In this document: positions 11,160 through 21,760 of the stretch, piece by piece
How positions within the stretch are numbered: position 1 is the first letter of the stretch
Layout: every line of letters begins with the position of its first letter
The notes under the pieces: model-generated
The model's input: the letters and a program-made list of their open reading frames with translations, nothing else
The model's database searches: none
What the model was told of the DNA's origin: nothing
Source of the DNA: Xanthostigma xanthostigma
Taxonomy: Eukaryota; Arthropoda; Insecta; Raphidioptera; Raphidiidae
Direction of reading: 5' to 3'
Assembly: GCA_963575645.1 (NCBI GenBank)
Contig: OY754472.1
Coordinates: 32,861,401-32,925,400 of the forward strand
Length of the DNA: 64,000 bases
Program-made: the position numbers and the translations under genes

Positions 11160-12507
11160 AAGTAAGTTTTGTAAATTCGGTTACTAATTCATTTTTTATT
11201 TGTTCAACTGAAACATAAAACATTACTCATGATATTTCACAAAATCTGAAAAATAATCTTTTCTCTGTGAAATTGAAACCACTCTTACAAATTAAATTCC
11301 ATTTGTTTTTACGTTGCTGACAGTTATGTCAGGTAATATCAAAGAATTATTATTTTAAAATGCGACGAAGACGAAAAATGTGCTGGTATGTGTTCCCACA
11401 AAAAAAATGAAATTTATGAAACAAGATATTTCACACAATTGTTCAGCAGAGATCAAAGGTCTTAATTAAAATTTTAATTAATAATATTTTATACTATAAA
11501 ATCTCATTATTTATATCTTTGTTTATTTGGTATAGTAAAACTGTATCAGTTCAAGAATATACGATTTATACTTACAGCATGTTTTCAACTTCGGATATCA
11601 TTAGAAAAATAAAGTAGTTAACTGAAAATGCGATGAGAAAATTAATTAAACGGCATTAGTAAAAAATATTTTCCCTGAATACAGTGAAAGAACTAAAGAA
11701 AATGTTGTGAGAAACTAAAATTGAAATTTGTGTTTTTTTGCCAATATATTATTATTTTCAGTTTTTGTTTTATTTCATTTTTCATAAATATCTAAATATA
11801 ATAGGCATGATGACAGTATAAAAGAATCAAAGACTAAAGGGTTTTAGAGAAAAATATATATGTTGAAAGGAAAAATGACCCAGTTTTTAATATAGACATT
11901 GAGATTAAAAAGATTTTTAATAAAATAAAAGTATAAAATACTGCAATCGATCATGACTGAAACACCGAATGACGTCACGCCTTCTTAAATCAAAGAGAAT
12001 ATAAACACCGTGTCGCTTAAATTTTTCGCTTTGATTTGTTTATTCATTTTTTTGTGACATTTTATAACACTTATGTCATAGATTATTTTTGAGACTAGTT
12101 AACTTGCAACTAAAGAAAGCCATACTATTTTTAGGGGAATTATAAAACGGTCGAATAAAAAAAACTTGGTGATTGATGATGAGATACTGTTTTAATAACT
12201 TGAGCGGTATGAAATAGAGTAAGCGAAAAAATAACTAAACTAGCGACAAATATTGGTTAATAATAAAATCCTGAACGGGCTTACAAATATTGGGTTGTGA
12301 ATAATCCATTTGAGATATTAAAATAATAGTTGGGTGACTAAATTACTAAGTGAGCGACTAAATTAGTAAGTGAGCGACTAGAATCCCTTCGGTAATTTTG
12401 AAGCAGATATCTTCTTTTGTTTTTACTTTTTGTTTTTTTTTTCACTTTGAGACTACAACTTAAAACTCACATTTTCATAAAGATTGAAAACCATCGCTTT
12501 TTTTGAT

Positions 12508-12725
12508 AAAGGGGTATGCGAATTGTCTCGCAGTGAAACGCGATGGGGCAAAGGTGGAGTTTTTAAAAAAATAATTCTGGGGTGAACGCTAAACGGGTAT
12601 GCGAACTGTAATTCCGGGGTGAACGATAAAGGGGTATGCGAATTGTCTCGCAGTGAAATGGGAAGGTGCAAATGTGGAGTTTTTAAAACAATTCCGGGGT
12701 GAACGATAACGTGGTATGCGAATTA
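12508..12725. repeat. Degenerate tandem repeat
   Basis: The words GGGGTATGCGAATTGTCTCG, GTGGAGTTTTTAAAA and CCGGGGTGAACGATAA recur in order, giving two to three units of roughly 120-150 bp with an internal partial unit. Confidence 0.85.
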
Positions 12726-12726
12726 A

Positions 12727-12837
12727 ATAGTTAATTGTTTGAATAGAACTGCGTTTTCTAAAAAATGTATATTTAATTGACAGTCAATTAAATATATATT
12801 TTTTAGAAAACGCAGTTGTATTCAAACAATTAACTAT
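12727..12837. repeat. Hairpin, ~54-bp arms, 3-base loop
   Basis: The sequence from 12727 to 12780 (including AACTGCGTTTTCTAAAAAAT) pairs with 12784-12837 with very few mismatches. It abuts the tandem repeat. Confidence 0.92.
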
Positions 12838-13262
12838 CAATAGAATGCCGCTCAGAATAAATAAATCATTTGCCAAATTTTGAAAAAAATGCAGGACGTA
12901 ACGTTGACACTCAAACAAATATTAGGTCGCTCAAATATTATTTGTATTTTAAGTAACTCAAATGGATGTGTGTACCTAAGTTGCTGTTCTGTTGATTTTT
13001 CGTCACGCGCAGTCAGTTACTCACTTAGTAATACAGTAAACCAAATTGATTATTTTTGTCACCCAAAATTGTAATTTACAGTCACTCGTTTAAATACTAC
13101 CCCTATTTTTACTACGAAGTACCTACTTTTAAGAAAATACTTGATATATCATATCATTAAGTAAAACAAATCTTTCCAAGAAATACCTCTGAACCACAGT
13201 TATACCTACACCCATAAATACAACATCTAATGTCAGCTATCACTAAGGCGTGACGTCACAAG

Positions 13263-13977
13263 CGTTTTCGCGATTACTTCAAAATAGAAATATAAAAATG
13301 CAATAATTTGCGTTAAAATTTAATTTATTGCTGAAATAATGTTTTTTTTTCGGAAATAGACGTGTGCCAACATTATAGAACGGGATTTAAAAATCCGGCA
13401 TGCCTATTATTAAGAAAATACTGAATTTATTCCATTTATTTTACTCTTGGGGGCGACACCTTAATTGAATGAACAACAAAAGATAAAGCATGTGTGCCAG
13501 CTCATGAGATATTTCACAGTAGGTACAGTTTATTAAAAATTTCTCTTTGACTTCCAAATATACATTTTATATTCTATAGTCGTGTCGTTCGAATTCTATA
13601 CGTAAGTTTTCTCAAAGTGTAGGCAGAGTATACTAATAATTTTTCTTTGAGCGACTTCACCATTTCTCACAGTATTATATAGAATGACTTCTATATATAC
13701 ATACATCATTCTATACTCCTTGTCCTTCCGATTCAGTATGTACTACGTGAGCAATCCTTTTCTCAATGACTCTGCTCGTATCAGGAGAGCACTTAAAATC
13801 ATAAGAGGTCTCCGGAGTCTCCGCTGCTACAAGACTTTAGTATTGATCGTCATTTATAATGGCAGTTGAATACAGACAATTTACTGCAATTACATTCTGA
13901 CCACTATCTCTTGCTAAAACGCTCGATCCGAACGAAAATTCTATCTACATCAACTAAACTTTAATACTGAATTACCG
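13263..13977. other. Unassigned sequence
   Basis: No gene seen. The word AATAGGCATG near 11810 is inverted near 13398, which may mark an older layer around the previous element. Confidence 0.4.
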
Positions 13978-14087
13978 GATGGTGTGGCGTAGTGGTGAGA
14001 GAACTAGACACGCATTCGGAAAGTACTGGGTTCGAATTAGATGTGGCTGTAGGACATTTTCCTGCTGCCTTTCGCTAAGAACAGGTA
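13978..14087 (+). mobile_element. tRNA-derived SINE, 5' part
   Basis: The head GGTGTGGCGTAGTGGTGAGA with a B box GGTTCGAATT and then AGATGTGGCTG and CTGCTGCCTTTCGCTAAG matches the SINE at 57723-57960. The copy stops abruptly where Helitron sequence begins. Confidence 0.7.
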
Positions 14088-14324
14088 ATTTTAATGAAAT
14101 GTTGGAAATGTGTCTTGCTTAGGATAGTTTTTATTGTACAAAATTACGGTGTTTTGTGAAAATAAACTGTTTTAGTAACATAGAAATTACTCAAAGCTGT
14201 TAGTTCAGAAGCAAATCTGGCAGATTTGCTCAAAGCTAATTAGTTCAGACGCCGGACCGCAAACGAAATGCATTATGCAGAATTATATCTACCGCACCCG
14301 GGTGAAACCGGGACAGACCGCTAG
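14088..14324 (+). mobile_element. Helitron 3' end (truncated copy)
   Basis: Shares TTTTTATTGTACAAAATTA, GTTAGTTCAGAAGCAAATCT and CAGACGCCGGACCGCAAACG with 31968-32315. It ends with a hairpin CCCGGGTGAAACCGGG, then CTAG and T. The 5' part is replaced by a SINE fragment. Confidence 0.8.
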
Positions 14325-14325
14325 T

Positions 14326-15410
14326 TTAATAGATAGATAGATAAGTATATAGTTTATTCATCATAACGTCAAACATAGTTTGTAGGTATATGACAAATCA
14401 ATATACATACAAAATGCAAGATTTAAAACAGAATAGTAAAAACGTACCAATAAAATACAACTTATGAGTTATAAAAATCGTCTAGGGATTAAAAACATTA
14501 CTCAATTAAAAATTGTTTTAAAATACGCTTGAAGCTGTTAAAGTCGTTGATACGTCGGATTGATTCAGGCAATTTATTGGCACTGCCAGCATATATGAGA
14601 CTTTTTTTGTAAAAACTGAGCCGGTAATTGCCTATATAAACGGTATTGTTTTGGCGCGTATTGTAATCATGTACTTCATTATTATGAATGAAGGAAGCAA
14701 TATTCTGTTTCACATATTTAGCCATTTCCAAAATATAGATGTAAGGAAATGTAAGAATTTTGAATTTGATAAAGTAGGGACGACAGGATACCCTATAACC
14801 AAGTTTTAAAATTTGTCTCAGTATACGCTTCTGAAGAATAAAAATTCTTCTCCAAATAACGACATTAAAGCTTATAGAGCTGAATAAACGAAACAGTAGT
14901 ATACATTGAACAGAGCTTTGATATTAAATATTGAGCTAAGAGATTTGATGGAATAAAAGTTAAAACAAAGTTTTTTTGCACACGAAATCAACATGCTCAG
15001 ACACGCTAAGATGTTGATCAATAATAACGTCTAGAAATTTGGTAGACTTGGAAAACGCTAGGTTGCTATTTAAGGAACAATGGTTACTTTTATATCTTAA
15101 AAAATGATGGTTATTTTGTCATTGTTCATGACGAGCCGATTAGCCTCACACCAATTTCGGGAGCTGCAGATAATAGTGGAGTTAATTTTAGTTACTAGTT
15201 CCACTGCGGAAACTGCAGATAAGGCAATGGATGTATCATCAGCAAACATGGTAATGTGATCATGAAGAACATGTTTGGGCAGATCATTTATATGAATTAA
15301 AAATAATAGCGGACCGAGCACAGAACCCTGGGGCACACCTAATTGAATTTTATACAAGTTTTTGAACTGACAGAAATGAAGAGATCCAGTGGGCAGCAAG
15401 TCCTCTTATA
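14326..15410 (-). mobile_element. LINE (Jockey/CR1 group) fragment with RT motif
   Basis: The minus strand encodes RT motifs [20 protein letters not shown] and FADDTS (15097-15399), the palm motifs including the catalytic DD pair. Downstream, in another frame, come FIKFKILTFPYIYILEMAKY and then HDYNTRQNNTVYIGNYRLSF with NKLPESIRRINDFNSFKRIL to a stop at 14498. The 3' end is an ATCT simple-repeat tail beside the Helitron end. The endonuclease and N-terminal RT are absent, and frames are broken between the two pieces. A 5'-truncated, inactive copy. Confidence 0.9.
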
Positions 15411-16220
15411 CCAAGTGAATGAAATTTCGACATTAAAAATGAGATGATATAAACACTAGATTGTGAAAGCGTTTGTCAAAGAAGAATACATACTGTAGAA
15501 ATGAAAAGTTAGGAAAAGTGACCATAAGTTTGTAACAAGCTTTCCTCAGTTTACTTTTCATTTGTGCTGAATGCTATGTATGTAGGTTAAATGGTTGCTG
15601 AATACAAATTAGCACAAACATACATAAATATTTATGTGTTATCTTGTTCATTTTAATTAGTTTGAAAATTCACTTTTTAAGCTCCGATTATTTTAATACG
15701 TGTTTTGCAATGAAAATTTCTGTTTGTGTTTTCGATATAAATTTTTTTGTATTGGATAATTGATGCTGACTTTTCGATAAAAATATATCTTGTATCGATC
15801 AATAATAGGCAAGAAATTTTTCTGTGCTGCTATCCCTTAAATTACTGGACCGATTTCGACGACCGAGGTGTCTTTTGGAAGGGCTCGAAGTACAGATGTG
15901 CAATAGGGTGTCTGAACTGCGTTAAGTGGATTTTAAGGGTCGACAACCGATTGTCAACTTTACAAAATGTATATGATACTTTATGAGCGGGATTTGGAAA
16001 AACAATTTGTATGTCCAAATAATTGCGGTTCACTACTAATTGGTGGGTTCGGCTCTGTATTTAGTTTATAGAAAGGAAGGGTTCAGTTATTGAACCGTGG
16101 TATGTCTATTATTATTTTTTAAAAAATTCCATAAATATATTTGCTCGATTTTAGAGCAACAGAACGGGTAGTAAAATTCAAAATACTCTGCAGATTTTTA
16201 GTTTAAGCATCTTGTTCTTA
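15411..16220. other. Unassigned sequence
   Basis: No gene. CTGGACCGATTTCGACGACC near 15845 is the kind of phrase found in many insect interspersed repeats, but no ends were found. Confidence 0.4.
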
Positions 16221-16515
16221 TTTTTACCCGGCTACGGCGAAGCCAAAAGGAAGGGTGATGAGTTTAGCAGTCTACGTATGTATGTTTGGATTTACGGATG
16301 TTCCACCATAGCGCCTAAACTATTCTTCCGATTTTGATAAATAAGGTGTCAATCGATTCGTTATTATGCTACATTTATTTTGGTCTCAGAGGGGAACAAA
16401 TTGAAATAAAATGAAAAATAAGTTAAAAAAATCATTTAAATAAAAACTAAAACCCAACTATTGAGAAGTATGAAACAAGAAAATATTTTTATCTGAGGAT
16501 AGCCGTGGTCGTATG
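16221..16515 (+). repeat. Interspersed repeat, family R, copy 1
   Basis: Starts TTTTTACCCGGCTACGGCGA, continues with GAGTTTAGCAGTCTACGTAT and CGCCTAAACTATTC, and ends CTGAGGATAGCC. It matches the minus copy at 52872-53160 along its length. A partial inverted copy lies at 17690-17772. No coding capacity, and superfamily unknown. Confidence 0.8.
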
Positions 16516-16618
16516 CCATCATATATATTAATACCCTAAGCCTCTAAGGTTTAAGATGTTTGCCTCCCTTTTTAGAAAAAACCACACAATTTCTCCACAT
16601 AAATTATATATCATTTTA

Positions 16619-17218
16619 CAGGTAGGGGAGGGAGGGGGAATGGCGCTCACTGGGTAATGGCGCTCACCTCTGTAACTCTGTCAAAAAGGAACGTAGCAAC
16701 ACGTCACGTCAAGTGAAGCGCGAGGGGAGGGGGCCCCTAATAGACAGCGATGCAAACGGACAGTCAGCTCGCGTCATGCGACCGTGAAAAGCGTTTCTTT
16801 GTTTGCGGCCGCGCTGATCTAATTTTTAATTAGGTGCTGAACAAGTTAAGTTGCTGGGCTCGCTGTACTATGGACTCAGTGTTGCAGATTTGCGTAAACT
16901 TGTTTATAAATTTGCTGAGCGCAACAATATCAAAAACAATTATGATCAAAGCAGTAAAACAGCCGGATTGGATTGGGGACACTTCTTTATGAGACCCTGA
17001 GCGGCATTACCCAAAGTCAGGGGCAATGCCGCTCAAACATGTTTTTTTAATAATGTTTTCCTACTACTAGTAGGTGAAAGATATATGCTTTTGTTGTTAA
17101 ATTGTTGATTACTCGATAATTAAAGACTTTGTTACTCTTCTTAATTTTGATTTATAATAAATAATTTAAAAAATACACCATGTTTTCCTTAAGTGAACGC
17201 CATTCCCCCGTCCTACCC
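16619..17218. mobile_element. Pogo-like element with TA duplication
   Basis: TA flanks both ends (16617-16618 and 17219-17220). The left end CAGGTAGGGGAGGGAGGGGG and right end CCCCCGTCCTACCC are imperfect inverted repeats, continued by AATGGCGCTCA/TGAACGCCATT. At 600 bp it is non-autonomous but still carries part of a transposase DNA-binding domain. It lies between inverted pieces of family R. Confidence 0.85.
16830..17000 (+). pseudogene. Transposase remnant: CENP-B/Tc5-type helix-turn-helix
   Basis: This frame reads LGAEQVKLLGSLYYGLSVAD, then LRKLVYKFAERNNI, then TAGLDWGHFFMRP and a stop. The order YYGLSVADLRKL, FAERNNIK, and AGLDWGHFFMRP matches the second helix-turn-helix (HTH_Tnp_Tc5/CENP-B type) of pogo, Tigger and jerky-like transposases. 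There the family usually reads GLT-D-R-LA and AGKDW-GFL-R. The invariant GxDW core is kept. The N-terminal psq-type helix and the whole DDE catalytic domain are absent. The surrounding TIRs and TA duplication support the assignment. It cannot catalyse transposition. Confidence 0.85.
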
Positions 17219-17689
17219 TAATTGCTTGCTCTACTGACATCGACAACTAAAAAAATTATTATTGCTATTGTTTATGTAAATTAATTAAACTCTGAACAAC
17301 GTCTGCCATCTGACGGCGTAACGTTAACACTTCGATCTGTCATCTGACCATCATATTGTAAATACTGCATACTGCCATCTGACGGGTAACGCTGAACAAC
17401 GCTTTTGCTACTTGCGCCTCTATATGACAATTTTAGTAAAATATTTCTTTTACAACAAAAAGAAGAACGTTATAAGCAGTGTGCAAAATTAGAAACGAAT
17501 TGAATACCTGCAATCATATTTAAAAAATAATTTTGTAAAGTGATAATTATTATACTTATTTAGTGCGAATAATTCGCATAGGTTACGCTAGTCATATATA
17601 TGAGGCCCCTCCAGATGTATAGCGTGATGCACTTTGCCCTAGAGCTTATGATCGCTTACTACTGTTAAAATTGTTAGTGTAGGTGGAAT
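17219..17689. other. Spacer between pogo-like element and inverted family R
   Basis: The word CTGCCATCTGACGG occurs near 17308 and again near 17370, each near GAACAACG. Otherwise nothing is recognised. Confidence 0.45.
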
Positions 17690-17772
17690 ATGACCACGGC
17701 TATCCTCAGATGAGAATATTTTCTTGTTTCATACTTTTCAGTAGTCGGATTTTAGTTTTTGAACTTATTTTT
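17690..17772 (-). repeat. Family R, partial inverted copy
   Basis: GACCACGGCTATCCTCAGAT and the following TTCTTGTTTCATACTTTTCA are the inverse of 16438-16515. With copy 1 it forms an inverted pair around the pogo-like element. Confidence 0.8.
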
Positions 17773-18543
17773 AAGTCCTTCACCGGTTATCGACTACAAG
17801 CGGTATATTTACAATTATTTTAGAGAAAAAGGCGGTTAAACATTTGTTTGGCAGTTTAACAGGAAACGTTTTAGTGTTGCGGACAGACAGGTGTTTGTTT
17901 TTCGATGTTCGGTTTATTTACACCAACCGAATTGATATAAAACACTTGTTTGTTCGTCGAATTCAGAATTAATTTATTACCGCTTTAATAAATTTACATT
18001 CTAGAACATAGAAACCAGAACTAAAGTATGCGCTTTTGTGTAGGTCTTTTTTTATTTTGCCAACAAAGCATTGGTTTTGGTTTACATATGTACTACAGGA
18101 TGACTTTAAAAATCGTCCCCGCCCCCAAACTGTAAACACCTTTGATATAAGGAGTTTTCATTGACAGCGATTAATGTTGGAATTTAAAAATTTTAAATTA
18201 TTTTTGAGCATACATTTGTTTCCATACCAGAATTCCCTAACTAAGGACTGCATTTTTAAATTCTTAGTCAGTTTAGGAACTAAAAAAAATTATATAGAAA
18301 ATCCGGAATTGTGGGGTTAGATATATACCTACCTATAAGCACTGTAAAGTGTTTTTTTGGAAAACACATTTTAACGGTAATAAAATGAAAAATATCGAAT
18401 ACCTATATTGATTCATTGAACATGAAATTATAATTTAAAAAAATATAAAATTATTTTAAACTTTAAAGAATAGCTTCTGTTGCTACATTGTTGAAACACC
18501 CATTGTTACATGTCTATATTAGAAAAATTTACTTCTCAAACAA

Positions 18544-18616
18544 TGTCACCATCGGGATACGAACCCCGAATCTTTCCACTATCGCGGCGGATTGAGTTAC
18601 ATTACTCCACAGTGAC
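18544..18616 (-). pseudogene. tRNA-like sequence in left foldback arm
   Basis: Mirror of 18745-18817 with minor differences. It has the same acceptor and T-arm pairing and a B-box-like GGTTCGTATCC. Confidence 0.6.
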
Positions 18617-18744
18617 ACAGTAAGGTCAATTCATCATTCTAATATACATATAGCCGTTATCTAAGATAAAAATTAGCTCTCGCATGATGTGAAATATACA
18701 GTTACAAATGGCTATATATTAGAATGATGAATTGACCTTACTGT

Positions 18745-18817
18745 GTCACTGTGGAGTAATGTAACTCAGTCCGCCGCGATAGTGGAAAGATTCGGGGTTC
18801 GTATCCCGATGGTGACA
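18745..18817 (+). pseudogene. tRNA-like sequence in right foldback arm
   Basis: A cloverleaf can be drawn. The acceptor GTCACTG pairs with TGGTGAC (two G-T pairs). The D stem is GAGT/ACTC. The anticodon stem is TCCGC/GTGGA with a 7-base loop, but U33 is replaced by G. The T stem TCGGG/CCCGA closes an 8-base loop, one base too long. It looks tRNA-derived but is not a normal functional tRNA. The amino-acid identity is not assignable. Confidence 0.6.
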
Positions 18818-18902
18818 TTGTTTGAGAAGTAATTTTTTTCTAATATAGACATGTAACAATGGGTGTTTCAACAATGTAGCAACAGAAGCTATTCTTTAAA
18901 GT

Positions 18903-20745
18903 TATTAAATAGTAGTACGCACTATACCGTATTAAAATTCACATTTGTTATAAAATTATTTTTGTAATATGAACATTTTTTTCTGTGAGATGAAATCTCT
19001 AGGCCACCATAAAAATGTTATGAGGAATTTACGCCAAAAATTCCTTGGGGGTTTTTCATGTCCCACCAAGGTCAACAAATTTCCAAAGTTTCATCCCAAT
19101 CGGACATGTCCCCTAATCAAAACTGTAGGTACCAAAAAAAAAAACAAACACAAAAATACAAAATTCGTAAATTGTTAATTCAAAAGACGTACGTAAACAG
19201 AAATTTAAAAAGAAGGGAATGCAAAAATATCGCTACAAGGTCTTTGACCCTAGTAAGGGGGAAAATATTTCAAGTACAATATTGTTACCGTATTAAAAAA
19301 ACGAAATTAAAAAAAAAAAACATAAAAAAACATACCGTAAAGACGACGCTTAGGTATTTGAATCAGCAATGTCTTCAAAAATTCCAACGTTATACGTCAC
19401 AACATAATTGACAAAATTCACAACACAAATAGTAATTTTAGTTACAATAAAAAAGTATATTTGCACTAATTTGAAAAAAATATCACGAAAATATATTTTT
19501 AAACCTTTTATCACAGAATTCAAAACGTGCACTGAACACAGAATCAGGCTGTGTTCTAGCAAAATATCGTTTACAAGAGGTCAAGAACATATTATGCAAC
19601 TCTACAAAATTAAAATTGAATTGATAAAACTGATATACACTATCGCTCAAAAGTATACACGCCAACACAAAATAAAATTGTAATACGATCGCTATAGTGT
19701 ATTTATTTCTTTTTTTTTATTTAGAGAATAGTGCTTCGATAGCTATGGTCATTAGCACATTATAGATACGATTATTTTGTGGTATTTTCGGGTATTTTGT
19801 ATTATAACTGTCAGGGAAACGTGTTTCTAGAATTTTTGTGGGGAACCAGTTTTTTATGTGTACCGGCATGATTAAAAAACGGTAGAACCGATTTTGATGA
19901 AACTTTGTACAATATCAATTGTCAGGGTCGTAACTATGCAAGGGAAACAGGGGCACCTGGCCAAGACCCAGAAATACCGCAGATATATCGAAAAAATTCA
20001 CATTATATTAAAAAAAAACTACGCCTTTCAACAGCTTTTTGGACACTTGTCCGAAAATAGTAGACCACCTCCCCCTTCCCTACGACTGTTCTCACAACAA
20101 AAAAAGAACAAGAAATTTAAAAATTATTCAAAGAAATCAATGGAAACATACCAAGCTAATTTTTTTTAGCGCTTCCAAACTTTTTTTCTGGTTGTACTAC
20201 TGGTTGAAACTATTATTTTGAGGAAATAAGCAGCTTTATTTAATTAATAAAGTTTAATATAGGGGTGGGGGAGATTAGCCGACCTCAAAAATTGATTATT
20301 TTACCTTTGTTAGTGACTTTTTTATTTATTATACCCGAATTTTAAGTGAAATTAGTTTTGTTACATATTATATAGTACCTATGCCAAAAAAAAAACTATT
20401 TCACTTAAAATTTGTAGGCACGTTAAAACTAATACTTGAATCTATACAGTTCTCTAAAAAAGTAAAATCGGACTAAAAATAAAAAAGTTATGAAGCCTAA
20501 TACTTTATCAAAATTTTACGATGCACGTTTTTTTTGCACCTGAGTGTAGTATAATAATTTGCAGAATATTATTTAATCCTGAACTATATTACGTAAGACA
20601 CGACAACTGAAATAATTGTTTTATTTTAATTTTTAAACATTTTTAATAAAGTTCACAATTTGAAAAAAATAATATAATATAATAATAATATAATATTCTA
20701 CTAAAATTACTTTCGGTGCAACAACTATTAACCTCCATAATATGG
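18903..20745. other. Unassigned A+T-rich sequence
   Basis: No gene. Frames of up to 117 codons here are lysine-rich products of A-rich DNA without motifs. GGGGTGGGGGAGATTAGCCG near 20265 resembles the left end of the pogo-like element at 16619 but has no partner. Confidence 0.45.
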
Positions 20746-20802
20746 AATCGTGTTATCAATGTATCGTGTTATATTATAACACTATACTTTGATAACACGA
20801 TT
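20746..20802. repeat. Hairpin, 14-bp arms
   Basis: AATCGTGTTATCAA is inverted as TTGATAACACGATT around a loop that itself repeats ATCGTGTTAT-like words. Confidence 0.7.
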
Positions 20803-20929
20803 AGAGAGTTTTGAATCAAGGCAAGCAGATCTACTAAAAAGACTTATTTACAGAAAAACACATGCATTTTGGCTTTTCATTTTTACACCGAGAGATGACA
20901 TTACTGTACTTATGAACTCGGCGATCTAC

Positions 20930-21760
20930 TCTCTTAACATGAATTAGTGAAATTTTCACTAATTGCGTATGTGAAGCTGTATTTACTTGATAATCAGTGA
21001 TTTTCACAACAAATTAGTGAATTTTCACTAATAAATTAGTTAAAACTGAAATAGTGAAAATGTCACTATTTGAAATAGTGACTTCTGATTCACTTCCGAA
21101 ATAGTGAATTCAAGTAAAATTCAGTGTCAGAATAGTGATACCCCTGATTTTATACGTGTCGCTTGTGGCGCCTCCATACAGTTTAAACTAAACTATAACT
21201 AAAACATAAAAGTTAATTATAGTCGTGAAAGTAACGAATAAATATAGGATGATAGCGCACAGATCGCTATATGTAACATAATTTGCTGACCCCAAAAAAG
21301 AAAAAAGAGGGAAATAAAAAAAAATAAAAAAAAAAATAAATAAAAATAATTAAAAGAATTAAATTTATATTCTCTAAAATTATATCGTTAATATTTTTGT
21401 TTTACTTTTAGTATTTTATTATGTCCGATCAAGTGGTTGAGCTCCCACCCTAGCACTGGCTTGCCAAGTTGGGTGGGAAAATTCTAACGTTTTTTGTAAA
21501 TGGATAAAAATGTAATTATATTTAAAGGAATAAAAAGAATAAATAAAATAAAGATTTTAAGATATCTGTAATCAAACAATTGTTGATGTCAGATGACATT
21601 TAATGCTCACTTATATAATTGGTGAATTTTTATATTTACTTATATGATTAGTGAGTTTTTATATTCACTAATTCTGCGTGGTACGATTCTAGCATTAACA
21701 AATAGTGAATATGCACTTATAATTAGTGAAAAATTACTGATTTATGTTTAGAGTACCGAC
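20930..21760. repeat. Cluster of TTAGTGAA/TTCACTAA palindromic words
   Basis: Short palindromes built on AATTAGTGAAAATTCACTAAT-like units occur densely at 20941-21120 and again at 21605-21745, with A-rich sequence between. TCAAGGCA near 20816 and TGCCTTGA near 21762 are inverted and may be the ends of one element of about 950 bp. Confidence 0.55.

Larger units (their letters stand above)
10443..11397. repeat. Candidate outer element with TGGGAACACA ends
   Basis: TGGGAACACAC at 10443 and GTGTTCCCA at 11389-11397 are inverted and enclose the TTA-flanked MITE and a perfect-looking hairpin. Only about 10 bases match well, so this could be chance. Confidence 0.25.
11970..13262. repeat. Complex inverted element with GACGTCACGCCTT ends
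   Basis: TGACGTCACGCCTT at about 11971 is inverted at 13248-13261. Further in, TAGTAAGTGAGCGACTA-type words at 12330-12385 recur inverted near 13005-13085 with GGGTGAC. The interior carries a tandem repeat (12508-12725) and a hairpin (12727-12837). No coding sequence. The superfamily is not recognised. Confidence 0.5.
18459..18902. repeat. Foldback with ~195-bp arms, each holding a tRNA-like sequence
   Basis: 18459-18655 and 18710-18902 are inverted copies with few differences, around a 54-base loop. The outer ends read AACTTTAAAGAATAGC and its inverse. Each arm contains the same tRNA-like sequence, so a transcript of the whole would fold into a very long hairpin. No target duplication is obvious. 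Confidence 0.92.

Noticed and set aside
19058-19411. 117-codon lysine-rich frame
   Set aside because: The lysine runs come from A-rich DNA, overlapping frames on both strands are equally long, and there is no recognisable motif.
20260-20290. GGGGTGGGGGAGATTAGCCG as a second pogo-like element
   Set aside because: Only one end is seen. The matching inverted end is missing within 1 kb.
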